DNA of 64,000 nt from Marinomonas sp. CT5. Lineage in GTDB: Bacteria > Pseudomonadota > Gammaproteobacteria > Pseudomonadales > Marinomonadaceae. Made by a program: the position numbers and the translations under genes. Location of the stretch: assembly GCF_018336975.1 (NCBI RefSeq), contig NZ_CP025572.1, forward strand, positions 3,809,030 through 3,873,029. The letters run 5' to 3'. Of the stretch, positions 18,582 through 27,870 are shown piece by piece (within the stretch, counting starts at the first letter, position 1; every line of letters begins with the position of its first letter). Under the pieces are notes generated by a model. It made no database searches. It was not told the DNA's origin and worked only from the letters and a program-made list of their open reading frames with translations.

Positions 18582-19163
18582 ATGAAATTTACCAAAATGG
18601 CATTGGCTGCATCATTGATAGCGGGCGCATCATTTGCGAATGCAGGCGACATTAAATATGGACTACAAATAGGGCATGCAAAAGGTGGAGATAATTTTAG
18701 TACTGAACCTTCATTTCAATCCTCTTCAGATGTGGGTGATGGTGATTTCATTGGTGCATTTACCATTATACCCGTCTCGGCCAACGAGCTATCCATTAAA
18801 ATCGCTGCCAGCTACCTATCTAAAGAAGGCTCCTATCCAAATAATGCTAAGGTAAAGTTTACTCGTCTCCCCATCGATGTACTTCTTTTAAAACAAATAG
18901 ATAAGTTGCAATTAGGTGCAGGTCTAACCTACCACTTAAGTTCAAAAGCTGAATTCACTGATACTAATGGCGAAATAACGACAACAGATACAAAAAATGC
19001 CTTTGGTATTGCCTTAGAAGCCAACTACCAAGTATTCAGTAACGACTCATTAGCTGTAGATTTAGGTGTACGCTACACAAATATTGAATATAAATTCAAA
19101 GATAAGGATTCAACAAAGCGTGATGGTTCAAACTTTGCTATCACTGCTGGCATAACTTTCTAA
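18582..19163 (+). CDS. Predicted outer-membrane beta-barrel protein
   Basis: A 193-residue exported protein with signal peptide MKFTKMALAASLIAGASFANA. The mature part is built from alternating polar/aromatic strands (YGLQIGHAKGGDNF, LSIKIAASYLSKEG, LQLGAGLTYHLSSKAEF, VDLGVRYTNIEYKF) and ends in NFAITAGITF, with phenylalanine as the last residue, the usual signal for barrel assembly. This pattern suggests an eight-stranded OmpA/OmpW-size barrel, but no specific family was recognised. A GGGATAGGG ribosome site lies upstream. It is a single-gene unit ending at a T-rich hairpin. Confidence 0.7.
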   Translation: MKFTKMALAASLIAGASFANAGDIKYGLQIGHAKGGDNFSTEPSFQSSSDVGDGDFIGAFTIIPVSANELSIKIAASYLSKEGSYPNNAKVKFTRLPIDVLLLKQIDKLQLGAGLTYHLSSKAEFTDTNGEITTTDTKNAFGIALEANYQVFSNDSLAVDLGVRYTNIEYKFKDKDSTKRDGSNFAITAGITF

Positions 19164-19201
19164 TTTAAGCCTTTGTGTTTTTTGTAGAAACACCTCCAAA
19201 G

Positions 19202-19231
19202 AAAGCCTTTTTTTACAAAGGGCTTTTTTTA
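19202..19231 (+). terminator. Terminator after the barrel gene
   Basis: AAAGCC and GGGCTTT flank a T-rich loop and are followed by a run of seven T residues, 38 bases past the stop codon. Confidence 0.6.
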
Positions 19232-19322
19232 TAAAGTTCAAATACTAAAACCTCCACTCGTAATCCATCTCTCACGTATACTCTAGTCACACTTTTTCTT
19301 TCCCTTGCTATTAGGATGGTTA

Positions 19323-21158
19323 ATGAAACCTACGGCTTCACCTAAAAACTCCGTCGATAAAAACATGCTAGGCGTTTTTCGCTATAGCCGCCGCGCCATA
19401 GATTTAGTCTGGAAAACCTCACCAGCATTAACCCTAGGTTTGGCGTTAGCCACGTTAATTGCCGGTGTCACTCCAGCGGCGATGGCCTATGTTGGACAGC
19501 TCATCGTCGATTCCGTTGTGGCCGCCATGGAGAGCTATAAACAAGATCAAGTCCTGCATTATCAAACGGCTCTCAGTTATGTGTTATTAGAGGGTATGTT
19601 AGTTTTAGTCATAGCGGCTGCCCAGCGTGCTTTGACGGCACAGCAGGCCATTTTGCAAGGTTTATTAGGCCAAAAAGTCAATCTGCTGATTCTTGAGAAA
19701 GCACAGACATTGACCTTATCGCACTTTGAAGATTCCGAATTCTACGACAAGCTGGTTCGCGCTCGTCGCGAGGCCTCCAGCCGACCTCTAGCGCTGGTGA
19801 ACAAGACCTTTGCCCTACTGCAAAATGCTATCTCGTTATCCAGTTTTGCTGTCTTACTGTGGCATTTTTCGCCTTGGGCGTTGGCCTTGCTGATCTGTGG
19901 TGCTTTGCCATCTTTTATTGCTGAGGCTAAATTTTCAGGCGATGCCTTTTTGATGTTCCGTTGGCGATCACCCGAGGTTCGCCAACAAAACTATTTAGAA
20001 ACCCTGCTTGCGCGTGAAGACAATATTAAAGAAGTTCGCTTGTACCAACTCGGTGGGCGTTTTTTGCAACGTTACACAGAAATATTCATCAAGCTCTTTA
20101 AAGAAAGCAAAAGGCTGATTTTACGACGTGAAAGCTGGGGCTTCGCCCTTGGCGTGATAAGTACTTTGGTATTTTATGGTGCCTATGGCTGGATCGTCAG
20201 TGACACCATTATTGGTGCGATTACCCTAGGACAAATGACCATGTATTTGTTGTTATTCAAACAAGGTCAAAGCTCGGTATCCGCCTCACTGACCGCCATC
20301 AGTGGCATGTACGAAGACAATTTGTATTTGTCCAATCTCTATGAGTATCTAGAACAAGAAACGCCCTTGTCCACCTCAGGTTTGTCCGCAGGGCCAACAC
20401 CAAACGATGGCATCCGCTTTGAAAATGTGACCTTCCAATATCCCGGTAGCGAAAGACCCGCCCTCGCTAACATTGACCTGCACATTCGCCCAGGTCAAAG
20501 CCTCGCCATTGTCGGTGAAAACGGCTCAGGCAAAACCACGCTCATCAAGCTGCTGACTCGACTTTATAACCCTACCCAAGGGCGAATTTTATTAGATGAT
20601 TTGGACTTACTGGAATGGGAGGAAAGCGCTTTACTTAAGCGTATCGGCGTAATTTTCCAAGACTTTGTACGTTACCAGTTCATTGTTGGTGAAAACATTG
20701 GAGCGGGTGATAACGACCGATTCCATGACCAAGCGGGCTGGCAAAAAGCCGCAAAGCTTGGCAAAGCCACCGACTTTATCGATGAACTCGACAGCGGCTA
20801 TCAAACCCAACTGGGACGCTGGTTTCGTGGCGGACAAGAGTTGTCGGGCGGCCAATGGCAAAAGATCGCCCTAGCACGTGCTTTCATGCGCGAAGAGGCC
20901 GATATTTTAGTACTCGATGAGCCCACAGCTGCAATGGATGCACAAGCCGAAGCCAATATTTTCGAGCATTTTCAAGAGCACACCAAAGACAAAATGGCGA
21001 TCTTGATTTCACACCGATTCTCCACCGTGCGTCTCGCTCACGAGATCATTGTGATGGAGCATGGTCAGATCAAAGAACGAGGCACTCATGAGTCACTACT
21101 AGCCCAACAAGGCCAATATGCGCATTTGTTTACTTTGCAGGCACAAGGATATCGTTAA
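19323..21158 (+). CDS. ABC transporter, fused membrane and ATPase domains (exporter type)
   Basis: A 611-residue half-transporter with six membrane helices in residues ~30-330 and an ATPase domain after ~370. Walker A GENGSGKTTLI, signature LSGGQWQKIALARAF, Walker B ILVLDEPTAAMD and the switch LISHRFSTV are present. The domain order is that of bacterial multidrug/lipid exporters, which act as dimers. The substrate is unknown. The longest frame starts at TTG 19305; ATG at 19323 with AGGA upstream is preferred. The next gene, a multicopper oxidase, follows after about 105 bp on the same strand. Confidence 0.9.
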   Translation: MKPTASPKNSVDKNMLGVFRYSRRAIDLVWKTSPALTLGLALATLIAGVTPAAMAYVGQLIVDSVVAAMESYKQDQVLHYQTALSYVLLEGMLVLVIAAAQRALTAQQAILQGLLGQKVNLLILEKAQTLTLSHFEDSEFYDKLVRARREASSRPLALVNKTFALLQNAISLSSFAVLLWHFSPWALALLICGALPSFIAEAKFSGDAFLMFRWRSPEVRQQNYLETLLAREDNIKEVRLYQLGGRFLQRYTEIFIKLFKESKRLILRRESWGFALGVISTLVFYGAYGWIVSDTIIGAITLGQMTMYLLLFKQGQSSVSASLTAISGMYEDNLYLSNLYEYLEQETPLSTSGLSAGPTPNDGIRFENVTFQYPGSERPALANIDLHIRPGQSLAIVGENGSGKTTLIKLLTRLYNPTQGRILLDDLDLLEWEESALLKRIGVIFQDFVRYQFIVGENIGAGDNDRFHDQAGWQKAAKLGKATDFIDELDSGYQTQLGRWFRGGQELSGGQWQKIALARAFMREEADILVLDEPTAAMDAQAEANIFEHFQEHTKDKMAILISHRFSTVRLAHEIIVMEHGQIKERGTHESLLAQQGQYAHLFTLQAQGYR

Positions 21159-21263
21159 AAACCTGATCAAGGCCAACGGCAGATGACCACTTTTTTGCTA
21201 TGCTCAACCGCCTAAAATCCGTATCTGGCGATATTGACGAAACCATCCATAGGAACAGCCATT

Positions 21264-22619
21264 TTGAACAGACGTAATTTTATAAAATCCAGCCTTTTAG
21301 TGGCAATGACAAGCGCCCTGCCTAGAGTGGTGCTTGCGGCCACACCTTCAGCAGGGTTCGACTATGAATTGATTGTCGCGCCAGCGGATGTAGACATTGT
21401 TGCTGGAGGCAGCACGCCAGCATTGTGTTTTAACGGTGGTTACCCTGCTCCAGTGATTCGCGCCAAGCAATATCAGCCTGTGCGCATTCGTGTTATCAAC
21501 AAACTTAACGAACCTACGACCATTCATTGGCATGGTATGAGAATTCCCATTGCGATGGATGGCGTGCCTTTTTTAAGCCAGCCCCCCATCATGCCCGGTG
21601 AAACTTTCGACTATGAGTTCACGCCTCCCGATGCGGGCTCTTTCTGGTATCACCCGCATATGAACAGCGTCGAACAGCTTGGCAAAGGGTTGGTAGGTGC
21701 GCTGATTGTAGATGAAGCGGAAACGCCAGACTTTGATGAAGATCTCGTGCTCTGCATGAAAAATTGGCACATCAAAGACGACGGTTCTTTTACCGCGCTG
21801 ACAACACCACAAAACGCTTTTCGTATGGGCACACCGGGACGAGTGATGACCGTCAATGGTCAGGTTCACCCGACCTACGAAGTGCCCGCTGGCGGTGCCA
21901 TTCGAGTGCGCTTCTTGAACGTAGATAACACAGTGATGTACCAAATAAACGCAACCGATCCAACGGTGCAAATCATCGCCATTGACGGCAACCCAATCGC
22001 TGAACCGATTGCCTTAACCCAGCATATGACTGCGCCTGGCATGCGCCTTGACCTTGGCGTGATAGCTCCTAGTCAAGTGGGTGAAACGGTCACCTTTAAG
22101 CACAAAAACAAACCTCTGGTGACGATCAAAACGGTAGCAAGCCTGCTAAAAGATCGTCGTTTGCCCAAGCTACCACTCAACCCAATTGCTACTCCAGATT
22201 TAGAAAACGCACAAACCATCAAGTTTGCGTTTGAATGGAACGCTAACATCACACCAATCGAAAAAGACGGCAAAGTGAGTTATAACTTTTGGACCATGAA
22301 TCGTCGCTCTTGGGAAGGCATGTCAAAAGGTCATATTCCAGATCCGCTTGCCACATTGGAGCGCGGCAAAACCTATCTTTTCGAGCTGTCTAATTTAACC
22401 CAGTATCACCATCCAATACACATCCATGGTCATACCTTCACGGTTTTAAAATCAAACAAAAAAGCCATTACGCCCTTCCATTCGGATACCGTGTTGCTAG
22501 GCGAAAACGAAACCGTCCTTGCCGCCTTAGTGGCTGATAATCCTGGGCGCTGGATGTATCACTGTCATATCATAGAGCACCTAAAAACGGGCTTTATGAG
22601 TTTTGTTGAAGTCACATAA
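21264..22619 (+). CDS. Tat-exported multicopper oxidase
   Basis: A 451-residue laccase-type multicopper oxidase. All copper ligand motifs are visible: HWHGM, WYHPHM, HPIHIHGHTF and the type 1/type 3 HCHIIEHLKTGFM, with Met as the axial ligand. The N-terminus NRRNFIKSSLLVAM is a twin-arginine signal, so a folded copper enzyme is exported. The longest frame begins at TTG 21234; TTG at 21264, directly before NRRNF with AGGA eight bases upstream, gives a normal Tat peptide and is my choice. Likely roles are copper tolerance or phenol oxidation; the reducing substrate is unknown. Confidence 0.88.
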   Translation: MNRRNFIKSSLLVAMTSALPRVVLAATPSAGFDYELIVAPADVDIVAGGSTPALCFNGGYPAPVIRAKQYQPVRIRVINKLNEPTTIHWHGMRIPIAMDGVPFLSQPPIMPGETFDYEFTPPDAGSFWYHPHMNSVEQLGKGLVGALIVDEAETPDFDEDLVLCMKNWHIKDDGSFTALTTPQNAFRMGTPGRVMTVNGQVHPTYEVPAGGAIRVRFLNVDNTVMYQINATDPTVQIIAIDGNPIAEPIALTQHMTAPGMRLDLGVIAPSQVGETVTFKHKNKPLVTIKTVASLLKDRRLPKLPLNPIATPDLENAQTIKFAFEWNANITPIEKDGKVSYNFWTMNRRSWEGMSKGHIPDPLATLERGKTYLFELSNLTQYHHPIHIHGHTFTVLKSNKKAITPFHSDTVLLGENETVLAALVADNPGRWMYHCHIIEHLKTGFMSFVEVT

Positions 22620-22639
22620 GAATGAACTAATCAATAAAA

Positions 22640-22676
22640 AAACAGATCGAATCTTATCGATCTGGTTTTGTTTTCT
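22640..22676. terminator. Terminator after the multicopper oxidase gene
   Basis: A perfect CAGATCGA / TCGATCTG stem (22643-22650 with 22657-22664), with an A-run before and GGTTTTGTTTT after, sits between convergent genes. Confidence 0.85.
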
Positions 22677-22696
22677 AACGAATGTCTAAATAATAA

Positions 22697-23479
22697 CTAA
22701 ATAAAGTCATCACTGCCAAAATCGTCAAAGCCGCCCATGTCGTCAAAACCTTGATCAAAACCTCCTTGATCAAAACCACCAGAGTCCAAATCGCTTTGAT
22801 CCATATTGGCCTGATCAAAACCCGCCTGACCAAATCCTCCATTAGTATTTAAGCTATCTTGATCCATAGTAGATTGATCAAAGCCTGACTGACCGAAGCC
22901 ATTTTGCCCAAGATCCGAGGACGCAGGTGTTTCATTAATCACATCGACCATTTCTGTCTGCGAATGATGACCAAACATGTTCATCAACATATTCCCCACT
23001 ACCATACCACCTGCGACCCCAGCGGCGGTTTGCAAGGCGCCCCCTAAAAAGCCACTACCACGACCATTACTTTGTGGCTGGCTATACGCTTGATTATTAG
23101 GCGACTGGTTAGCCGTTTGCTGAGAGCCGTTGCCACTCCCCCAGCCAGAACGGGGTTGTGCCGAACTTTGATAAGTCGATTGTTGAGCATTCCTCTGTGA
23201 TGTTTTCTGATCGCCACCAAACAACCCAGATAAAAAGCCGCCAGAATTCGGCTTGGCAGCAGCATTACGCTCTAACTCTTCAACCCGAGCATTAAGTTGC
23301 TTCAATGCGGCTTCTTGCATGATGATGGTTTGCGCCATGTAATAAGGAGCAGCTGGATTCGCAACAAGGTGTTTATTTATCTGACTTTCTGCTTCTTTAT
23401 CCCGCGTACCCGTATTTTGTTCCGCTGTCTTAATTCGCTCAAACAAACTATCAATCAAAGCATTTGCATCATTATTCAT
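22697..23479 (-). CDS. DUF2076 protein with Gly/Gln-rich GFDQ repeats
   Basis: A 260-residue DUF2076 protein. The N-terminal ~75 residues (LIDSLFERIKTAEQN, QINKHLVANPAAPYYMAQTI, and a short coiled coil EAALKQLNARVEELE) are the family core. The middle is Ser/Gln/Gly-rich, a glycine-rich helix near GGALQTAAGVAGGMVVGNML is probably membrane-interacting, and the end carries imperfect repeats of GFDQ/NMDQ ending in acidic DDMGGFDDFGSDDF. ATG at 23479 has GGAGG seven bases upstream; the longer frame from 23578 is not supported. Function unknown. Confidence 0.82.
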   Translation of the reverse strand: MNNDANALIDSLFERIKTAEQNTGTRDKEAESQINKHLVANPAAPYYMAQTIIMQEAALKQLNARVEELERNAAAKPNSGGFLSGLFGGDQKTSQRNAQQSTYQSSAQPRSGWGSGNGSQQTANQSPNNQAYSQPQSNGRGSGFLGGALQTAAGVAGGMVVGNMLMNMFGHHSQTEMVDVINETPASSDLGQNGFGQSGFDQSTMDQDSLNTNGGFGQAGFDQANMDQSDLDSGGFDQGGFDQGFDDMGGFDDFGSDDFI

Positions 23480-23703
23480 GGTCATACCTCCAACCAAACA
23501 AAGCCAGCAGGCAAATGAAAAAATGTCGCCTGCAATACCTTCATGATAAGGCCAGTCCAAACACGGACAAGTGACCAAAGAGTCAGGAAAAAGGAAACAA
23601 ACTATTGAGGGGGGTGACTATTTTTGCTTAATTGCCATTTGGCAAAACGCCAGATCAAAATCCCATGATCTGGCGTTTTCAGTATAGGGCATCTAGTGCG
23701 AAA

Positions 23704-24042
23704 TTAGCGTTCCTGGTCGTTTTCCAAACTCTCTAAACCATCTTGCTCATCAGCGACATCTCGTTTTGCTCGCTGAGCAGGCGTCGCTAGAATTTCAAGA
23801 TAGAACTGAGTCCATTCTTGGCTTTGGGCATAGCTGATTTTTTCATTGATTTGAGCGACATGGATTTCTTCAGCCAACGCTTCACTTTGACCAAAGCGGC
23901 AATCAAATCCCCAAAAATCAGCGTATTCTGGCAAGGTTTTGTTGCGCTCTCTTTTTAGATATTTTTTAACTTCGTTTTTCGTTGCTTCAATTAGGCGTGG
24001 GTATTTGATGATTGGATGAGATAACTTAAATGTTTTTTTCAT
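23704..24042 (-). CDS. DUF6172-family protein
   Basis: A 112-residue basic protein of the DUF6172 family, recognised by MKKTFKLSHPIIKYPRLIEA, the KNEVKKYLKRERNKTLPEYADFW segment (residues ~22-45) and FDCRFG. Members are conserved single-domain proteins of gammaproteobacteria with no assigned function. The C-terminal third is charged and less conserved. It has its own promoter region and lies between the DUF2076 gene and the LuxR-type regulator gene, which it faces back to back. Confidence 0.82.
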   Translation of the reverse strand: MKKTFKLSHPIIKYPRLIEATKNEVKKYLKRERNKTLPEYADFWGFDCRFGQSEALAEEIHVAQINEKISYAQSQEWTQFYLEILATPAQRAKRDVADEQDGLESLENDQER

Positions 24043-24327
24043 TAGGATCCTAGAGGATTAAAAATAAGAAGATGGTATTACCCACTCCAAATTGACGAGC
24101 ATGATAACGGATCAACTTATAGGTCGCTATGAATAAGTCGTTGAAGTGTATGTTTGCGGACAATCCACCAACCATTTTAGTCAGCTATTTTCACCTGACT
24201 TCCCATTAATGAGTGAAAAACACGAACATTTTTATCTTAACCCGTACATATGTAGGGTATTTAATGATCAAAAAGAGTAATAAGATCAATTTATAGCCTA
24301 TTTTAGATCTCTCAAGCTGGAGTCAAA

Positions 24328-25326
24328 ATGCAAACATCAGATACTCATTTAATATCAGAACACACTGCTATTGATGCATTTAGTAAAACTTTGCTTGAGA
24401 TTTACCGCTTGGCACGCGAAGAGCCTTTAGAGCGTTTTTTAGAAACCATGCTGGAATGCATTCAGTCCATTATTCCTTTCAAATCAGCATGGTGGGGGCG
24501 AGGATCGGAAGCCACCTATACGCCCAGCGCCATGCACAGCTGCTACTTTTACAACTTACCAGACAATTATTTTGATGCATGGCATAACATGCGTTTTTTT
24601 GACAACACCTTAGAATTAATTAAAAAGAATAGCACCAACGCCATTCGCATAGACTTCCAAAAAGACACCATTTCAGAGCAGTTAATGAAATTAGGCCGGG
24701 AATTTCATTTTAACAAAATTATGTGCGTGCAAAACGACGACACTATTTCAGGACTAGGAAACCATCTAAGTTTATATAGAGATAAAAGCGCTCCAGCATT
24801 CTCAACATTAGAATTACAGCTTTTTCAGTCATTAATGCCTCATCTATTGGTCGCCACCTCCATTAACCATATTCGCAACTGCCATGAGCTTTTTGGTTCT
24901 CCCAATGGCACAGAGGTTGTACTGGCGACTTGTGATATCAACGGCATTTTACGCAGTTGTGAGCCAGCTTTTGCTGAGTTAATTCAGACAGAGTACCCAG
25001 ATTGGCATGGGCCACAATTACCCTTCGCCCCGACTAAAAAATGCATTCATGGCCAACACCTCATCATTGATGTTCAAACCAAGGAAGATGTTTTTCTATT
25101 ACTAGCACACCCAATTTCTGCCATTGACCAGTTATCAACTCGGGAAAAAGAAGTTGCCATCAGTTTTGGTCAAGGGCTCACCTATAAAGAAATCGCCCAA
25201 GAAATCGGCATATCGCCCAATACCGTCCGGTACTACTTAAGATCCGTTTATACCAAGCTTGAAGTACACAATAAGGCTGATATCAGCCGTTTATTAGCAG
25301 AGCTAACGACGACGAATAGCTCTTAA
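24328..25326 (+). CDS. LuxR-family transcriptional regulator
   Basis: A 332-residue regulator. The last ~65 residues are a LuxR-type DNA-binding domain (LSTREKEVAISFGQGLTYKEI, SPNTVRYYLRSVYTKL). The first ~250 residues have no recognised autoinducer-binding signature; a PAS/GAF-like sensor fold is likely from length. CTGGAGTC precedes the ATG. It reads toward a small ORF, an MFS transporter and an amidohydrolase and is the natural candidate to control them, which is inference from position only. Confidence 0.85.
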   Translation: MQTSDTHLISEHTAIDAFSKTLLEIYRLAREEPLERFLETMLECIQSIIPFKSAWWGRGSEATYTPSAMHSCYFYNLPDNYFDAWHNMRFFDNTLELIKKNSTNAIRIDFQKDTISEQLMKLGREFHFNKIMCVQNDDTISGLGNHLSLYRDKSAPAFSTLELQLFQSLMPHLLVATSINHIRNCHELFGSPNGTEVVLATCDINGILRSCEPAFAELIQTEYPDWHGPQLPFAPTKKCIHGQHLIIDVQTKEDVFLLLAHPISAIDQLSTREKEVAISFGQGLTYKEIAQEIGISPNTVRYYLRSVYTKLEVHNKADISRLLAELTTTNSS

Positions 25327-25435
25327 GCTCAAGCCTTACCCACAAATTACACAACGTTCAAATAATAATCTCACAAGCTGAAATTTATAGCTTGGGGTTC
25401 ATAACGCTCAAAAAAAAACCAAAAAGGAACATAAA

Positions 25436-25543
25436 ATGAAAAATAACCCCATAATCTATTCGTCTAAAAATAAGGTATGCAGCCCCAATAAAAAATCTCG
25501 ATTAACGCAGACTTCGGATTGCAAATTTGGGGGTGGCAAATGA
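25436..25543 (+). CDS. Small ORF, 35 codons, coupled to the MFS gene
   Basis: A short frame starts at ATG 25436 with AAGGA six bases upstream, runs 35 codons (MKNNPIIYSS... ending CKFGGGK) and stops at TGA 25543, which overlaps the ATG of the MFS gene as ATGA. The ribosome site and the overlap are what a leader peptide or coupled small protein would show. The peptide is basic with two cysteines and has no known homologue that I recognise. A chance frame is possible. Confidence 0.4.
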   Translation: MKNNPIIYSSKNKVCSPNKKSRLTQTSDCKFGGGK

Positions 25544-26694
25544 TATCAACTCATCTTGAAAGTCCCCTCGCTAGAAGTTCATCTAATGCCACGATATTTG
25601 CCATCGTCATGATAGCGGCCGTTGTTCCTGCTCTTTTAATGACAGGACCAGTTGTAGCAGGACAATTAGCTGTCGAACTAAATATGACCCCATCTTCAAT
25701 AGGTCTATTATTTATGTCTGAAAACGGTGCCATGAGTTTGGCAACCATTCCGGCTCTATTTTGGTTATCACGCTTCAACCTAAAAACAGTCTCTTTTCTA
25801 TGTGCTGTCGTTTTTATTCTTGCAAACCTAGCATCAATGTTAGCCGACACTTCAAGCTCTCTTATTATCACTCGAATTGTCAGTGGTCTTGCCGGTGGGT
25901 CATTAATGGTTATCTGTATGACATCAGCTTCTGCTCTTCCTAAACCAGATCGAGCCTATGGACTTTGGGTATTCGGTCAATTGGTTCTAGGGGCAATAGG
26001 CCTCGCGATTCTACCAAGCCTATTTGAGTCATTTGGCTTAAAAGCCTTCTTCTTGCTAATGGCTATACTAATGGCTCTCTGTGTGCCTTTAACCCGCTTT
26101 TTACCTGAAACAGCACCGAACAAAAACCAGAAGTCCACTACTTTTTTTGGTGGTATATCTCGTCATGCCGTCATGGGACTGATCGCCATCCTATTGTTTT
26201 ACATTAGTTTAATGGGAGTTTGGACATTTATTGGCTCCATCGGGGCTGCTGCCGGAATCACAGGACAAACGAGCGGAAATATTTTAGCCATCGCGACACT
26301 ATTTGGTATTGCAGGTGCCGGCGTTGCAACCTTATTGGGCGGTCGTAGTCGTTTTACTTGGTTACTTATCCTTGGTTATGGACTGATGATTGCGAGTATT
26401 GCTCTGCTGTTCTCGCCCGATGGTACAAACTTTAGTGTCGCTGCCTTCAGCTTCAAGTTTGCATGGACATTTGCCTTACCTTTCATCTTAGCCACCTTGT
26501 CTAAATTCGATACCAACGGTCAAGTCATGAACCTCAGTAACATGGTTATGGGTGGTGGTATCGCTATTGGTCCTATGGTAGCAGGGTTGATGATAGACAA
26601 GTTTGGCGGTTTCAGCGCAACACTCAGTTTCGCCCTAATACTGGCACTGACATCACTTTTATTAACTCTTGTACTACAAACAAAAACTAAATAA
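25540..26694 (+). CDS. MFS transporter
   Basis: A 384-residue major facilitator with about 12 membrane helices. The N-terminal half shows FAIVMIAAVVPALLMTGPVV, ELNMTPSSIGLLFMSE, and the loop 4-5 RIVSGLAGGSLMV. ATG at 25540 has GGTGG just upstream; the longest frame begins at TTG 25519. Substrate unknown. The following gene, an acetylpolyamine amidohydrolase-like enzyme, is 11 bp away and clearly cotranscribed, so the transporter may import a compound that the enzyme then deacetylates (inference). Confidence 0.85.
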   Translation: MISTHLESPLARSSSNATIFAIVMIAAVVPALLMTGPVVAGQLAVELNMTPSSIGLLFMSENGAMSLATIPALFWLSRFNLKTVSFLCAVVFILANLASMLADTSSSLIITRIVSGLAGGSLMVICMTSASALPKPDRAYGLWVFGQLVLGAIGLAILPSLFESFGLKAFFLLMAILMALCVPLTRFLPETAPNKNQKSTTFFGGISRHAVMGLIAILLFYISLMGVWTFIGSIGAAAGITGQTSGNILAIATLFGIAGAGVATLLGGRSRFTWLLILGYGLMIASIALLFSPDGTNFSVAAFSFKFAWTFALPFILATLSKFDTNGQVMNLSNMVMGGGIAIGPMVAGLMIDKFGGFSATLSFALILALTSLLLTLVLQTKTK

Positions 26695-26705
26695 GGAACT
26701 GAAAA

Positions 26706-27812
26706 ATGAATAAAACAGGCTTTTACTATGATGAATCATGTTTCTGGCACATTGCTGGGTCTTACGCTGGACCACTTCCAATTGGTGGCTGGGTACAACC
26801 GCCATCCGGTTCCAGCCATGCGGAATCACCAGAAACAAAGAGACGTTTAAAAAATTTAATGGACCGCTCAGGTTTAACCGCCAAACTTATAGTGAGTGGT
26901 GCCGCACCTGCTCAATATGAAGATTTACAACGAGTCCATCCAGAAAGTTACCTACAAAGATTCAAAGCACTCAGTGATGAAAATGGTGGTGAATTGGGAC
27001 CAAATGCCAGCATTGGTAACGGAAGTTATGAAATTGCCTGCTTGTCATCAGGGCTAGTAAGCCAAGCGGTTGAAGACGTTGTTCTGGGTAACATCAAAAA
27101 TGCGTATGCCCTATGCAGACCACCAGGACACCATTGCCTACCAGACCAAGCGATGGGCTTTTGCTTTCTTGCGAATATTCCGATTGCCATTGAAAAAGCG
27201 AAAGCAAAACATAATGTAGGCCGTGTGGCCGTTATCGATTGGGATGTTCATCATGGCAACGGTACTCAGGAAATTTATCTAGAACGTGATGATGTGCTTA
27301 GTATTTCGATTCATCAGGAAAATTGCTTCCCACCGGGTTATTCTGGTGCCGAAGACAGAGGGGTAGGAAAAGGAGAAGGCTACAACATCAACATTCCATT
27401 GCTGGCAGGCAGTGGCCACGAAGCGTATGTCTATGCTTTTGAACAAATAGTGCTACCCGCTTTAGAAGCATACAAGCCAGATTTAATCATCGTAGCGTGC
27501 GGCTATGATGCCAACGCGGTTGACCCACTCGCTAGAATGCAGGCACACAGCAATACTTTCCGCACCATGACAAGCATGCTGACAAACACAGCTGAGCAAC
27601 TTTGCAACGGCCGTTTAGTCATGGCTCACGAAGGCGGATATGCAGAAAGCTATGTGCCATTTTGCGGACTCGCCACGATGGAAGCCTTGTCGGGACATAA
27701 AACCGAAGTTGAAGATCCGCTTCTAGAATTCATTAACTTACAGCAACCTAATGCCGATTTTGTTGAATTCCAAAAATCTAAAATCGACCAACTAAAACAA
27801 AAAGTTTTATAA
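26706..27812 (+). CDS. Histone-deacetylase-fold amidohydrolase (class II)
   Basis: A 368-residue zinc amidohydrolase of the HDAC/acetylpolyamine family. The active site is complete: CRPPGHHCLPDQAMGFC (catalytic His pair), DWDVHHGNGTQ (zinc Asp and His) and IVACGYDANAVDPL (second zinc Asp). Bacterial members remove acetyl or similar groups from polyamines and related amines. It is the second enzyme-like gene of the LuxR / small ORF / MFS / amidohydrolase cluster. AAGGAACTG precedes the ATG. An inverted-repeat hairpin follows. Confidence 0.9.
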   Translation: MNKTGFYYDESCFWHIAGSYAGPLPIGGWVQPPSGSSHAESPETKRRLKNLMDRSGLTAKLIVSGAAPAQYEDLQRVHPESYLQRFKALSDENGGELGPNASIGNGSYEIACLSSGLVSQAVEDVVLGNIKNAYALCRPPGHHCLPDQAMGFCFLANIPIAIEKAKAKHNVGRVAVIDWDVHHGNGTQEIYLERDDVLSISIHQENCFPPGYSGAEDRGVGKGEGYNINIPLLAGSGHEAYVYAFEQIVLPALEAYKPDLIIVACGYDANAVDPLARMQAHSNTFRTMTSMLTNTAEQLCNGRLVMAHEGGYAESYVPFCGLATMEALSGHKTEVEDPLLEFINLQQPNADFVEFQKSKIDQLKQKVL

Positions 27813-27819
27813 AGGCAAA

Positions 27820-27851
27820 GTGGCAGGCTGCCGTTCAACGTAGCCTGCCAC
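27820..27851. terminator. Hairpin between amidohydrolase and metallopeptidase genes
   Basis: GTGGCAGGCT and AGCCTGCCAC form a perfect ten-pair stem with a 12-base loop between convergent genes. There is no long T-run directly after it, so terminator strength is uncertain. Confidence 0.55.
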
Positions 27852-27870
27852 GCCCTAAAATTTCATTACT

